NCBI GenBank assembly: GCA_013433145.1
Contig: CM024175.1
Location: 11,912,914 to 11,976,913 of the forward strand
DNA from: Ascaris suum
Lineage: Eukaryota > Nematoda > Chromadorea > Rhabditida > Ascarididae
Direction: 5' to 3'
DNA length: 64,000 bases
A model generated the notes under the pieces. That model was given only the letters and a program-made list of their open reading frames with translations, had not been told where the DNA came from and did no database searches. Every line of letters starts with the position of its first letter. Position 1 is the stretch's first letter. The translations under genes and the position numbers were made by a program. This document shows positions 1 to 11,700 of this stretch, one piece after another.

Positions 1-3000
1 GAACACTCGTCACATATGCAATTACAAGGAAAATAGCAACAACGTACACCTCGGAGGCTTTATTCGAAGTTCACTAAAGAAAAGTTTCTGAGCATAAGCG
101 AAGTCGAATCCACCTACGAGCATATTTAAGCTTTTTGGGAGAATGGTACCAGCTGCAGCAATATGCTAAATTCTTTCGACGATGGAAGTCCATTAGTCGT
201 TTTCTCATGTACAGTTCAATATACCCAAAAAGAAGTCGCGAAAAATTCCTTAAATGAAATTCTCTGTGCTTTTAGGGGATCCAAAACAACACTTTGAGAA
301 AATTAACACAAGATATCCTTTCCATAGTTTTAAAATCTAACCTTGAATAGCGCAACTTTACACTTCAATAAGGTCTTCGCTATCTTCTTTGGTTACGATG
401 CAGCTCCAACATAGTGGTCGATTGGCATCTGATTCCAAAACTGGAGCTCACAGCAATAAGGAAAACTCACAACAAAAAAAGCAAAAAAAAAACGAACCGA
501 AACGTCCAGCACAGGACTGAAGTGATGACCTTCGTTGAGAAGGAACAGCGGCGTACATCGTCTAGTCGTGTGCGATCCGAACGCATTCTCTAGAAATGCC
601 AGATGTTTTTAAATAACGTCTCCATATGATCAACCTAAAACGCAACGTCATGCCGTGCAAACGACAAAATATGGTTATCCTTACTGCTGTATATCAGGCT
701 GGAATCGCAGTGAGCATATATGAGCTGAATTATAACCCCTTCTGCACCAGACCACGTCTCAACAGTTACAACGATTTAGTTGATCACTGGCTCTATGAGT
801 TACTTTTGCGGAATCATCAAAAACGATGACTTTTTCAAGGAGAGTGATGTATTCTGTTATTAAAACACCGTTTTTCCATGTTATTGAAAAAGAGGAAGTT
901 GTACTAAATGAAAGAATGAAAGGATGTGCTGACTGACTACATGAACGCCAAACAATAAAAGCGGTGAATAAATATAGGCGTTTAAGGGCAAGACAATGAA
1001 GCTGCGGATATAACCATCTATGTCTAATTATTGACGGCAAAAAATTCATTGCTTATTGATAACTGGCACAAATTCAGCTTCTTATAAAAGCAAACGCTCT
1101 GAATTGCGTTAATAAGTAGAGGGAATTGAGTGCGCAAAAGATATATGGAAAACAGTGAGAGATGAAATAAACTATCAGCTGTGACCAGCGCGGCCCATGA
1201 CGACTCTAGATACTGCTTCTGTAGCAGTTCTTTATTGAGGTGTTTATCAGGTGAGTTTTATAAGTAAAAGAGTCACGTTTATCATCGGACGACTGAACTT
1301 AAGTGGATGGGCCGCACTTCTACCGCTTCTTGTATCAAACGGGTTGAAGCTGCCTTCCGCAGAACACAAAGGACATTTCACGGAACGAAGCAGTCACTTC
1401 CTCGCTCCTAATGACTGGGCCAAACTGCCTCATTTGGGAACCCGTAGGGCTATTGCAAAGGCATAGCGTAACCGAGTGAGTCCACAGAACGCAACGCTTA
1501 CAAAATTTTCGTTCCCTCAAATAAACTTTAACGCTGCGTACAATAATCTCTGTGCAGTGCGGCAAACGGCAGTTGCAATGGAGTTAAGGGTAATTTCTCG
1601 TGAAGGCGTTTTGCGATTACGTTACTAACGCAAAGGGCAATTGATTTCCTATGAAGACGTGCTGGTGCGGAAGAGTCGTTGCTTCTGTCTGCTCGAACAT
1701 TCCGTCACTCTGGGTGGTGAAAATGCAAAAAATACATATTGTGCCAACCACGGACATCCTACGCTTTCGAAAATATAGTCGAGAATTCACCAGCGTTACT
1801 GAAATTTCATATATTCATGCGTGAGGCTTCTTATTACTACTTGAAATTTCTTTCGTCCACAAGATTTCAGTTTCGTCGCACATCCCCCCCCCCCTCTTCG
1901 TCTCTTTACCACCGAGGTAATAATATCAGAATCTGCTTATGGATGGTGACTGTAAATGTACGTGAAACTCGGTTCTTCGGATATTTTCCGTTCCCTGTCC
2001 GCAACTCATCTCACTATCTAGACCAAAAAATAGCATAGGTAGCATTAAAGAATTGACCGAAAGGGGTTGCCATAAGATGAAATCTGCGATATGCATGGCA
2101 GTTTCAAAATGTGCTCCACACTGTGGTGGAACGTCCCTCATTGGACGCCGACATCGATTCCAACCTCTCGTTCTTTTATTTGCGAAGCATCCGGTTGATT
2201 TCATAGCGTATTTAACTTTTCAGTGCGAAATTCACTAGTTTTCTTCTAATCGGTGGGTCAGTGGGTCACAATAACTTTTGCATCATGTTTGCTCATCACT
2301 AATCGTTGAGCGGTAATTCTTGACGAGAATGCAAAAATCTGAAGTTGATGGCAAGTTATCAAACGTTACTTCACGATGAAAAGCTGGGATGAAAGAGGAT
2401 GTTGCGAGGGGTAGTTCTAAAGCGGCAAAAAACATCAAAAGCGTGAAAACCTCCTTCAAAACTACTCCCAAACACTCCAACCACATTCTACGATCGCCTA
2501 CAATCTTATATGCGCCCTTTAACTTCGCAAAGAATCCGCTTCAATCAAAGCGAAGAAGAGCGGACTTAGAGGGTTCCGCTAATTGTACGAAAGGCTGCCT
2601 TGACTACGCTTCAACGTTGCTGTTCGTCCGCATTTTGCTACGATCGGAATTATTTTCTTTAGACATCTGACTACAGAATCAATATTTTTCGAGACGTGAA
2701 GTGAAAATCAGTGAAGAATGGTGCTCTCTGTTTGCAAACCTATCGGCATATTTAATTCCAACATACGCTGCACTACATCTAATGAAAGCTGAACGATAAA
2801 TAATACGGTTCACACAGAAGAGAACTTAGAGCAAATGGTCTAAGACAGAGAGGTAAGCGTCAGAGGCTCGTGAACGAGCTCATTTTGTCAGGCCTTAGGG
2901 CTCCCGATGAAGGCTGGTAGGTTAGAAGGCCCGAATGACAGCCAGACCTCGGAGATGTCCGGATGGATGAAACACTGCAAAGGGTGCCTTTCTACTTTTT

Positions 3001-4450
3001 ATTTTGGCCTTCAAATCTGTAACGAAAGTTTCCTTCAGTGCACCGATTTAATCTCACATTCATTCAAGTGCTAAGCTTCTGGGACATGAAATAATTTTTT
3101 TTGTCGCGAAGCATTTTTTGGGACAAGTAATTTTTCAAGAAATAAAATAAGCAGCACTTCCTCTTCTTCAATGTCACGAAGCAAGAATGAAATGTCTTCT
3201 TCCCAGAAGCTTAAACTGGGAATTACTGTCGTAGCTTGGCAAAACACTGGCAACAAAAGTACTTCCGCCTGACTGCCCTTCCCCTTACCCTCCCTCTTCT
3301 TTCTCGATAAAGCTACTCTATTGATTATAGGCTGTGCTTGGTGGCATAATTTTTTCTATGCATAAGACTAACGTGAGACCTATGCATGCCCCAAATTATC
3401 TTTCATTTTCCCTAATCAGCCTTTAGCCAACAGCTCTTTACCATTACCATTGCCGCAAGCAGCGCCTTGATTCAGCAAACACAAGCTCGACTCTTCTTTT
3501 GCGGAACTTCGCAATACGCGCAACAGCTTACTGCATCTACGAGGATAAACCCTGGTCTTCCGAAATGATATGGAATACGGCTACATCGGCTGCATGTTAT
3601 TTAAGTGGAGGTATGAAAAAAGAAAGTTCATTTGCAACTCCCACATATAATCTCGGTAATATAAGACTGAATAATGAGACCTTTTTGTGTGCTCCCCACA
3701 CAGTTATTGTTGACGAAGAAGCTTTAGCATTGGCAACTCTCTAAATGTGCTGATGAGTGACTAGAGAAGTGATGAGACATTAGGAATAGGAAGAAGGAAA
3801 AGCGGATGCCCTTGGTAAGGAAGCTATTCTTCCGCTCGTTGAAAAAGGCAATCCAAGAATGACGATTCAAAAGGGAAAATTCCAACTTAAATGAAGGCAC
3901 CTATGTTGGAATAAAAATTGGGGACAAAACGAGCAATAGCCAAATGTGTTCCTTGGACAAATAAAAAGGACGCTCCCATGTTGGCAAAATTGTTTTGTCT
4001 AGGCGGAATTTATATGTTGCAGTACAGAGAGTTTGTCGCTGCGACGCTCTAGTGAGTATTAGCATTAGCCCGTATGTGGCCACAAGCGAACTAAATGCAG
4101 TCTCAGAAACATCCACTGGATTGGCAACATGCAGTTATCAGTGCCTTTCTACAGCACTATGCAATAAAACAGCTTTATCACGAACCAAGCATACTGCCGT
4201 CAGGTCGAACTCGAAAACGCGGTCTGTATACAAGCCATTTTCCGCCGTAGAAAGTCCACACATCGGAGGTCAGCAATGTCGCGACTGCAAACAATTCCAC
4301 GGCGGTACCCCACCTTCCAGGAGCCGACATTGCCGCTATATGCTCAGCAAAGCTCGAATTTGAGCCAGCTGAAAACTGCTCGAAGCAAGCGAAATGCTCT
4401 TTCTCGAATTGAACAACCTGGAAAGAGTCTTCATTCGGCCCTCACGTGTA
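1..4450. other. No supported gene
   Basis: I see no exon with both good splice signals and protein-like composition here. Short open frames occur on both strands (for example near 1.25-1.56 kb, 2.05-2.24 kb and 4.0-4.36 kb), but they overlap each other antisense and carry no motif I recognise. A short inverted repeat lies at about 3073-3214. Confidence 0.5.
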
Positions 4451-4489
4451 ATGTGAAACACACTGATGTAACGTGAAACACACTAATCT
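4449..4489. repeat. Two-copy direct repeat, 20-bp unit
   Basis: A 20-base unit containing GTGAAACACACT occurs twice back to back with one or two mismatches, just upstream of the LINE fragment. Confidence 0.7.
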
Positions 4490-4924
4490 CAGCAGGCAAA
4501 TGATTGATCAGGTGTTGACGGCGCGTGTGTGTTCGTCCTTACACTTCTCCAATAACTTCCAAGCAACGTAAACACTTGAGCTTTGAAAAAGTGTTATATT
4601 CAGACCAGTGTTGGGGCCTTGCAAAGAAAACGGAGGATAGTAAGCTGTATTATGACCCGATGACTCAATGAATGCAAACACATCCAGCGCCAGTCGCCTT
4701 GGTGAATTTACCCGAAATTTATTTCCTGCAAATAGACAACGCAGCAAGCACACGCGCTGACTTCAATGAGCATATGCCATCGTGTGTAACAGGGAATCAG
4801 ATGAATAGGACATCATGGACGAGATGGGTATAAGTAAGGAAGAACTTATACAAAAAAGTTTACGATTTTGAAGAAAGCGACAAAAGTACAGGCTACTCCA
4901 AGGACTCCCGATGTGCTGTGGATG

Positions 4925-5520
4925 AAGTTTCAAATAAGAATTAGAAGATGTTGTTCGGCTGCACATTCAGTTTCTAGTGGTGTACCATAAGGAAATACCT
5001 AGGGTCCTATTTTATTCCTCATAAACATCAACGATGCCTCTGATAATGTTTTGAGCACTAGGCTCTAATGATCTGAAAATTTACCACTCATTGCACGACT
5101 CTGCCTACGATTCCCACATCCTGCAAAAGAACCTTAATGGCTTGGCAACCAGTCGAAATTATGACAGACAAAAGTCTCCTGTGAAAAACGTCATATGGTT
5201 CATCTGAACTTCTGGCATGTTTTCTCAGGCAAGGCCATGAGTCTTGTCTCTGCTTGTCAGAAAATGCCTAGGAACGTTTCTTCCGTATTGCTTTTCGCAC
5301 ATTTTACCTTGTTCCCTACCAGTTTAGCCTGGAATTACTGGAATATCGCGGACTCAAGTTTGGCTTGACTATTTATCACAAAACTGTGTGCGGCTTCTCG
5401 GATATCCCTCCCAATGGGCATCAATTCCAACTGCCCAAAACACATTATGCTCAAACAATACCCTCCAAATTCGCACAGATGAGTTTCGAATTTGCTTCCT
5501 AACGTTATCGTTGATGCCAT
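4925..5520 (+). mobile_element. Degenerate LINE (non-LTR) reverse transcriptase fragment
   Basis: Conceptual translation in shifting frames gives the reverse-transcriptase core of a jockey/CR1-like LINE. RRCCSAAHSVSSGVP is followed by an in-frame stop, and GPILFLININD at about 4.98-5.04 kb matches the conserved SGVPQGSxLGPxLFxxYINDL block. DLKIYHSLHDSAYDSHILQK at about 5.07-5.13 kb matches the ADDLKIY...LQxDLNxL block, with the first Asp of the catalytic pair replaced. Further downstream, frames reading YLVPYQFSLELLEYRGLKFG and IRTDEFRICF resemble the tail of such polymerases. Several stops and frameshifts show a dead copy. The element is probably longer upstream, but I cannot place its 5' end. 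Confidence 0.75.
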
Positions 5521-5867
5521 TTTTCCAGCATCAACTGAGTCGCTCTTCTCTACATGTTATCATCGTTCTCACGTACTACACTCTAACTGGGTCAAACCGT
5601 AGTTTCGTTCTTTCCTGCTGCTCATGCTCATACACTTTTGCATGTTTCTACCGTTGTTCTTAACATGGTGGCGGATTTTACAGCTCATAACAGTTCACAG
5701 TGACCGTCCATTCTGGAAAACAATTACCTCTCCATTGTAATACACAAGCTCATTCCCGTGACCCCTTCCCTCCCCAACGTCAACCGAAGAGTGATGTACC
5801 AAATCATATAAACAACACTATATAGAGCATATTTGAAGGAAAACTGCAGAATATATATGCGATTTAC

Positions 5868-6009
5868 CCTTGCTCGAACTGCCAAGTGCTGATCCTCATC
5901 ACCTTCGGTTAGCAGGAAAGAAATGGCACGGAAGAGACAATTGCCGTCACCGCGTACATGGGCCGTCAGCGTTGGGCGACTATCGAGACGCATAAACTTA
6001 CACCTCCTC
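5868..6009 (-). CDS. OTU-family cysteine protease, single internal exon
   Basis: This exon encodes GDGNCLFRAISFLL followed by EDQHLAVRAR. That is the catalytic Asp/Cys block of OTU deubiquitinases (Cys in the GDGNCLFRA signature) plus the start of the following helix. The acceptor follows a T-rich tract ending GAAG and the donor is AGG|GTAAAT. Phase is one base in, complete codon out. The rest of the OTU fold, including the C-terminal catalytic His, must lie in other exons that I could not find. OTU domains in nematodes occur both in host deubiquitinases and in mobile-element proteins, and a dead LINE lies 350 bp away, so either origin is possible. Confidence 0.6.
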
Positions 6010-6019
6010 CTTCAAACAA

Positions 6020-7540
6020 AAACCAATCTTGTTTGAGGTCGCGTATATGTTGCTTATTGCGTGAGAGCTTCTTGAGCACAGTTTCAGCCCCTAAACGTTG
6101 ACGCTGCTCTAGACGAAATTCATTGAACCATAAAATGTTAACGAAAATATGCGCCTATTCAAAATATTTCGCTATGTACGTCACATAAAAGATTAGCAAT
6201 GACAAAAGGCCGCAGAAGATCGGTAAGGAACAACACTAGCAAATTCTAATGCAATATCTATAGATTTATGCAGTGCAATAATTGCAAGACGCAATATTTG
6301 CACTTTCCTATTGGTAGTGCAAAGCAGTTTTAGCTTTCGCGAAACAAAAACAAGCAGCCAATAACGCATAGACGAAAAAGGAGCTAACGTGTTGCGTAGC
6401 AGGGAATGCATTTTTTAAAGCCATCCTTTTGCAGTGACACTGGAGAAACACACCTATGTCTGAAAGAACAATCAACGCGTCATATAAATCCTCGTAGAGT
6501 GACCGTTCGCAGAAATTTCACCGAAATATTCCTAAACGAATTGAACATGACTAGTCATTGCAATTATTTGCAATCTCCGCTGCGCTTCTAAACGAAAAAA
6601 TCGAACCAGAAATATATATACGAAGCAGAAAAATCGACGCGCAGATGTCAAACGCTATAATGCTCTCCTTATGAACATGCACAAATGCAAGCAAAGGTGC
6701 GGAAATTTTAAACTTTTCCATCAGCAAATTGTAACGAACTGTGTTTGCCCGGCGTTGATTTCAATTCACGAAAAAGGTTACACTGCTATTAGAACTTGCT
6801 GTACAAGGTGACGTTCACAACCAATTTCGCTAAGGCTGCTCAAACCTTCCACAGACTGAGACACCTCAGCTTTGCAGGAAGTTCCTTTAGGGGCTCAGTT
6901 AATGAGAAACCAATTCACGAGGAAATTTTCTCGCTATATATCGTCCAGCCAGAAAATACATCTAGCAGATATTTTCAGATACTTCGCCTAGATCGACGAT
7001 CCTAAAAAACGTATACCACGCCAGCATGCGTGGAACGCTTTCGTCATGCAACTGTTGCGCTTCTAAGTCGATGTTTTTAGAGAATTTAAGAGCGGCGTGC
7101 AACTCGCCCTTCTATGTATTTTGCAAAAGCATGTGCTACAATAAAATCTTCGTTGCACACGTGATGTAAGAGCGAAAAATTCGACAAGTAAGCAAAATTA
7201 AGGAATAAAATGAGTGAACTATGACACGAGTTAGCAAGAATTAAATCTGAAACAATAACAGCTAATAATGAATGTTTGAAGCAGTCGGGTTATAAATTAC
7301 GATAAGAAACAGTACTTTTTTAATACATGGAAACTCATCATCCTGACTTCCTATCGTGTTCGAAAGCGCTTTTCGGCTGAACTCAATGTAAGCCGCTTTG
7401 TTGTAGGGAAATAAACTTCCACGCTGGCGATTTACTCGGAATTACGAATGCGAAGGCACGATAAAGTGAAAGAGGGAGAGAAAAATAAGTGTTGAAACTT
7501 TGTGGGCCTTCGGTGGAAATTTTTCATGTGCGCAAATCAT
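6020..7540. other. No supported gene
   Basis: AT-rich sequence with scattered short frames and no credible exon on either strand. If the USP-like gene continues leftward, this would be intronic. Confidence 0.4.
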
Positions 7541-7549
7541 CATAAGTCA

Positions 7550-7708
7550 GTGATCACTTACTTGAACAAGCTGAAGGCCGACCGGTCAGAAAACTCGGCA
7601 CATCGCAGATTGCAAATCGAACGTGCGCGTCGACAGAATGTAGCGCTCGGTAGAGTGAATGCAACCTTTGTCATTGAAGCTGATGATAGTGGTTCGTCAG
7701 AATGCTAA
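7550..7708 (+). CDS. Possible terminal exon, unknown protein
   Basis: From a TAAGTCAG acceptor an open frame runs to a TAA stop and encodes a hydrophilic, Arg/Ala-rich tail ending in an acidic Ser-rich stretch (EADDSGSSEC). Composition is protein-like, but there is no motif and the acceptor lacks a strong T tract. I found no upstream partner exon, so this could be chance. Confidence 0.25.
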   Translation: MITYLNKLKADRSENSAHRRLQIERARRQNVALGRVNATFVIEADDSGSSEC

Positions 7709-8566
7709 ACGGGATTACTCAAACAGCAGCATGATTCGTGTCTCAGGATAGAAAGGAGGAGTAAAATGATGAAAGCAGTACAGTACATAAGATTTGCACG
7801 GTGGGAGATGTGAAGCGGATAGGCAGATTCCAACGGGATGTTGTTACCGTGAGCCTTTATAAGCAATGTTTCTCTCACAGGCCGGCCGCATTTTTTGAAA
7901 GTTTAAAAGACATTTGAAATATTGAACGCTAAATTTGGAGCATTTCAGTTTGGTTTGCTTGAATTTCAATTCGACGGGTGTAGAACATTTGCGAGCAACT
8001 CTTACTTCAACAAATGGGAAAGCACACACTAGAACCTTGCATGATGTGCACTTTGCATTCTGTTCACTAAACCAAGCAGCTCGATAAGTTATCGAAATAC
8101 AAAAAGTATGTGCAATAAAACCTCTAAAAATTAATTGGTGATGAAAATCCAAATAAGATCCTCTTCTGACGATCACTATGATGCAAAGTGCTTGTAAATT
8201 TTTTACCGCCAAATACTGATAGTTCAATGCGAAAGACGCTCAGGACATCATGGAACAATGCACATGCACCGTGGTTGCCAAGTTACAATGACTCAGCAAA
8301 TACATCGACACACATGCCACGCAAACATAAATACTCGCAGACGTGACGAAGCCATATTGCACGCTTGTGGATGCGAAATTGCGAAAGCGCATAACAAGAC
8401 GAAATCACTATATTCGCATAATAATTATGAGTTTGCAAAGATCAAAGAAGATTAGTTGAAGCTGCTATCGGCAGAAAGCCTCACATGGTCAAAGCTTTAT
8501 CTTCCAAACACGAAAAGTACTCAACGTGTGAAAGGCATCTGCTCAAATATCGGTGAAAAAACTCAC

Positions 8567-8767
8567 CAATGTCACCGTGTCGAACGAGAGGTTCATGGAA
8601 AATTCGTTCGAGTTTCCGTCGATAACTGTAACCACCTCCTGTTTTCCCTCAGAGTCATTTTCCGACTTCATCGCATGATCTGATTGTGTGCTAACATTCG
8701 TTGTCGACTGATCCTGTTCCATGTGCAAATGTCCCGTCAGGGAGCGATATTTCACATCTTGATTTCC
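8567..8767 (-). CDS. USP-like gene, downstream exon of the insert
   Basis: The acceptor CATTAACAG and donor TTG|GTGAGT give exactly 67 codons, phase 0 to phase 0, matching the previous exon. The sequence is polar (KSENDSEGKQEVVTVIDGNS), as expected for the variable insert before the His box. The His-box exon should follow, but none with a GHY-type motif was seen in 1-8.5 kb on this strand. Confidence 0.5.
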
Positions 8768-11700
8768 CTGTTAATGAGATTCGTCGTTTTTGCCTAGGGT
8801 TTCATATGCGACTATTTCGTTTGCAAGTTTCGCATAATTGGTACTTACTAAGTCTGTCTGCCCCTAGTCCCCTCACCTTTGCTTTGTCTCAGAAAACCAA
8901 TGATTCACCATCTTCCATTATTTATCCTTTTCGCAAGTTTTTTTCCACACCGCTCGTCAGTGACGAACAAATACTACCACGTTCGACACTTCCAAATAGT
9001 TTTCTTAGGTGATGCTTATCATGCTCGATTGATCGCTACCCTCATCATCACCAACGATCACATACAGAGACCTCTTGCTCCTCACTTGTTCCAAAAGTTC
9101 TTTTCGATCGCTTCTCACTTGCGAACAACAGCCGGAGCTTCTTTTTGCAAGGTCGGTAGAGGCACAGTTTTCTTCTCCGTCAGCTTACTCACTTAAAGGG
9201 CGCTCCTAGAAAATATGAGGCCTCGATCGAATCCCTACCCAACTCCGACTTTCAACAAACGCAATTAATTTCAGTGTGCAGTTGGCACCTAATTTCAAAA
9301 TGAACAACAATCGCGTGCTCTTGTCTATATTTATTATGCAGCGCCTTCAGTTATGTACGCTTTTAATTTAACTGAATCATTCGCTGCCATTGGCTACTTT
9401 ATCCGTTCAGAAAGGCATTAACTCGAGAGGGCACGCATGCTATATAATCTTACGTTCCTCAAATTTGTCCGTTCTTTTTATGCAATATGTATTCTTCCTA
9501 AAATTGCAATGCATGCTGTGTTGACATGTCGTCCTCATTGTATCTGGGACTGGGAAAGGTGGGCATATTTGCATCTACGCTCTGAGCAGTGGTAAGAAAA
9601 AAAGAAAGGGCACTTCCTGGTCTCCTTTCGCCACAGCTGCAAAGAGCACCCCGTTTTCGACGTTCAACCGTCACTGCTTCCCTCACGACCGCGATTCCCA
9701 CATGTACTACCATCTTTGTTCGAAGGAAAATGAATGTGCATTTTGGAAAATGTGAAATCTTTGACGGCTTTCAGCAAGCTTTTCACATGTCTCAGAATTC
9801 CTTCTCTTTTCATAAACCACCAATTTCTCAGGCTATTTTCCTCCACTCTTCCTTCGCTTAATCCCGCAATGAGGTTTTGCGGTGAGCATTTCTCCATGCG
9901 ATTCATCCGTCCACGTCGCGACATTTGCACACTGAGATCTACCACACGCAGTTAACGCCAGCACAAAGTAACATGAGTGTTCGTACACCGGAGTGTATCA
10001 GTATAGGTTGTTCATGACACTCAACATATAAGGTTCACTGTCGCTGTCTCAGCAAAGCCCCAGTGCTTATCAAGTGTCCAAAATCATCAAAGCGTTCCGA
10101 GACAACTCGCTCCGACATTGGATGTACACATCACATGCATTTTCCTGAATACTACCTAGTGTCTACAACTCGCATCTTCTTTGCCAGTCATCAAAGATCA
10201 CAGTCACTTAGTTCGTAGTGAAGCATGCCCTCATTCATTTTGATGTGATATCCCAAGCATCTGAATCAAAAGATACCTGAGAGCAAAATTTTCGGTTTGC
10301 TTATTCAACCACGGCCCACCGAAAGGTACAATTCTCAGCGCGAATCATCACACTGAGAATAATACGTAATACTATGGCTTTAAACCTGAGAGAAGGATTG
10401 TTCTTCGTCGGATGCCACACTCGCTTCGTCGCTGTCTATTTCTTGGACTCCTCTGCGTAAGTTTTCCGCTTCTTCTAGGCCCAAAATATGCTCGCAATCT
10501 GCTTGAAGGTGATCGATCACCTCTGGCGGAGTCCCCATGACCACATCGCTGCTGCATTGCAATTTATTCGCTGGTAATGCTGGGGTCTCCGCAACAACCT
10601 CATCGATCCTGCCGTGCTTTCGAACAGATCGTAGAACACTTGCCACCGTGCCTTTGTAGAGTCGGATACGTAACGGAATAGCGACCTTATCGGTTCGTTT
10701 TGAAGTGTTCGCCAACTGGACGTTGTATTCATAGCGTTTAAGCACCACGATAAGACATCTGCAAAACTCTGACCTATGAAGTGAAACTTCGTTATATAAA
10801 TGGCTGCGGTAATTAGTTGTGTAAGATCGCCAAACATAGAGAAGGAAAGCGCAAGGCGGGATAGAAGACGTGGAACTGAGAAGATTATTGGTCGTCAAAG
10901 GTAAAACGACGAAGAAATTCTTATTTCACAGATATCCGCCAATGCTCTCACTCAGTCGCAATGAGCAGTCCTTGATAAATTCGAGGAAAAGCAAACCAAC
11001 ACAACCACCACACAACAAATCAAGTTAATCCCCCTCCCACCCTTCTAAATGGTAGTCGCTGTGAATCTATAGCCAGTGTCACGTTAAAAAAAAAACAACG
11101 ATTGAGCGTTCCCTCATCATGGTCTTAACAGTTACTTCTTCTCACGTGTGTGAATGGAACCGCTACAAAAATCCGTTATTTTTTTAATAGGCGTCTGCCA
11201 ACTTATCGCACGCACCTGCCTGCGACAAAACAGTCAAGAACAGATGGAATGAAAAAACTGCGAAATTTACAGCATTTTTGTCACATCATATAGTATATTT
11301 CCCTGAAAGCGATAGCATATAAAACATAAAGAGGAATTGAAACCGACCTAGATTACAACATGTTATTCACGCACTGACCATCAATGCTTACCTGTTGTGA
11401 CGTAAGGTTTCATCGTCGTCCATCGATGCGTTTCAGCCACTTTTTTTATTGTGAGCGCCTGCCAACGCTCTTTAAGTGGCACTTAAATCATACAGTAACA
11501 ACGGTCGGTGAAACCTCATGACAATGCTATAGATTTAAGTTAATGAACGTGCTCTTTTCATCATAAGTGCTGAGTCAACTGCTCGAGGCTTACGCATGTA
11601 AGCAAGGCCACGGAAGGCGATGAGATCCCACTTCGCAAACTCTGATTAATAAATTAAACACAAGATATCTTGCAAAAAACCTCCACTTCAGGTAACTAAA

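Noticed and set aside
4276..4363. Possible zinc knuckle (CRDCKQFHGG) upstream of the LINE
   Set aside because: The spacing does not match CCHC knuckles and the frame has no other gag-like features.
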